Part shown: positions 6,670 through 6,969 of the stretch, in pieces | How positions within the stretch are numbered: the stretch's first letter is position 1 | Layout: the number at the start of each line of letters is the position of its first letter | NCBI GenBank assembly: GCA_030699055.1 | Contig: JAUYKX010000120.1 | Location: 1 to 6,969 of the forward strand | Reading direction: 5' to 3' | Length of the DNA: 6,969 nucleotides | Source: Candidatus Nanopelagicales bacterium | Lineage (GTDB): Bacteria > Actinomycetota > Actinomycetes > S36-B12 > UBA10799 | Notes under the pieces: generated by a model | Told to the model about the DNA's origin: nothing | Database searches by the model: none | Seen by the model: only the letters and a program-made list of their open reading frames with translations | Position numbers and translations under genes: made by a program

Positions 6670-6704
6670 CTCCGGTTGAGCGATCACGTGGCGCTCATCC
6701 GGAA
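6670..6704 (-). promoter_or_regulatory. Ribosome-binding-site sequestering hairpin (riboswitch expression platform)
   Basis: On the minus strand TTCCGG (6704-6699) pairs with CCGGAG (6675-6670) and TGAGCG (6697-6692) pairs with CGCTCA (6682-6677). The two stems stack across a single A/A mismatch, and a 9-nt loop (6691-6683) caps the helix. One of the 12 pairs is a T/G wobble. The 3' arm contains most of the GGAGG Shine-Dalgarno (6673-6669) of the first gene, so the folded form should block translation. The run of U expected for an intrinsic terminator is absent. This indicates control of translation, not termination. Confidence 0.65.
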
Positions 6705-6754
6705 TCCACCGACTGGTCGGCTCGTTGCCCGGACTCCCGCCCCGCAGACCTCGA

Positions 6755-6890
6755 CGGGCGTGAGCCGCTCGCCCGCACCCCGGCGTTCCGGCTCACTCGT
6801 CCCGCGATGTCGGTGAAGACTTCGCGGGACGAGTCCACGGTTGCGGGTCAGCGCCGGCTTTGGACCGGCTTCCCCGGAGAGTGGGCTAAC
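6755..6890 (-). promoter_or_regulatory. Cobalamin (adenosylcobalamin) riboswitch
   Basis: The minus-strand leader shows the conserved cobalamin aptamer in order. GGGGAAGCCGG begins at 6875, with a 5-bp hairpin GCCGG/CCGGC (6869-6865 with 6857-6853). It continues into GCTGACCCGCAACCGT, the counterpart of GCTGACGCGCAGCGGT in E. coli btuB. A variable arm follows as a perfect 12-bp stem (6834-6823 with 6806-6795) and a 16-nt loop. The B12 box GAGCCGGAACGCCGG follows directly (6794-6780). Downstream, a hairpin CGGGCG/CGCCCG (6775-6770 with 6760-6755) carries loop bases GCGG (6768-6765) that can pair with CCGC (6846-6843) in the aptamer, as in the L5-L13 kissing interaction. Cobalamin binding normally turns such operons off. 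The outer boundary near 6890 is approximate because the closing P1/P2 pairing is not clear by eye. Confidence 0.93.
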
Positions 6891-6917
6891 GTGACTCGGC
6901 AATCAATGTCGAGTCAC
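6891..6917. repeat. 8-bp perfect inverted repeat just upstream of the riboswitch
   Basis: GTGACTCG (6891-6898) and CGAGTCAC (6910-6917) are perfect inverted copies separated by 11 bases. The element lies between the candidate promoter and the aptamer. It could be an extra 5' hairpin of the leader if transcription starts near 6917, or an operator for a DNA-binding protein. The sequence does not decide between these. Confidence 0.6.
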
Positions 6918-6921
6918 GGGC

Positions 6922-6927
6922 ATCGTA
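6922..6927 (-). promoter_or_regulatory. Candidate -10 box of the riboswitch-controlled operon
   Basis: On the minus strand this reads TACGAT, which fits the TANNNT consensus and would start transcription near 6915, leaving the whole aptamer in the leader. No good -35 hexamer is seen at 16-19 bp upstream; a T-rich stretch (CCCTTTTCTC) occupies the spacer. Tentative. Confidence 0.35.
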
Positions 6928-6969
6928 GCGAGAAAAGGGATTGGTTCGGGGTGCAGGTCAGGACTTCGA

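Noticed and set aside
6684..6902. Minus-strand open frame of 72 codons across the leader
   Set aside because: It covers the riboswitch, where sequence conservation is explained by RNA structure. It shows no recognisable protein family and no ribosome binding site.
6951..6969. Possible start of a divergent plus-strand gene (GTG at 6951)
   Set aside because: Only six codons are visible and the upstream purine-rich stretch is not a clear ribosome binding site; not supportable from this window.

Overview
The window is high-GC DNA from an actinobacterium. The evidence is GC-rich codon choice, frequent GTG starts, stop/start overlaps of the GTGA and ATGA type, starts lacking a Shine-Dalgarno that sit close behind -10-like hexamers, and the families present. 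I cannot name the genus. Gene order recalls the Mycobacterium tuberculosis region that, from memory, holds cobT, cobS, ilvE, gcvT and pepB, but the proteins here are not mycobacterial in detail.

Layout, left to right. Positions 1-258 (minus) carry the first 86 codons of a probable leucyl aminopeptidase (pepA) running off the left edge. A divergent intergenic region of about 120 bp separates it from gcvT (379-1545, plus), the aminomethyltransferase (T protein) of the glycine cleavage system. The rest of the window is one minus-strand operon, read from right to left and converging on gcvT. It has a 5' leader with a cobalamin riboswitch (about 6755-6890) and a hairpin that buries the ribosome binding site (6670-6704). 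Five genes follow: a secreted, C-terminally membrane-anchored protein (5940-6659), an ECF transporter T subunit (4763-5947), a fused double ECF ATPase (3039-4766), an ECF S component (2233-3042) and a short, degenerate CobT-like protein (1454-2236). The last three junctions are 4-nt stop/start overlaps, so the genes are almost certainly co-translated.

The riboswitch implies the operon is repressed when adenosylcobalamin is plentiful. That makes the ECF cassette a probable corrinoid (vitamin B12) importer of the dedicated actinobacterial kind (CbrT-type, by recollection of comparative-genomics naming), not a cobalt importer: no CbiM/CbiN-like protein is present. The secreted tethered protein is a candidate surface accessory or capture factor for the same substrate.

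The most unusual element is the CobT-like protein. It keeps the C-terminal half of the CobT fold, but the motifs that bind phosphate and dimethylbenzimidazole are missing or altered, and Asp stands where CobT has its catalytic Glu. It looks like a repurposed CobT paralogue co-expressed with the importer. Its last 30 residues are encoded entirely antisense to the 3' end of gcvT.
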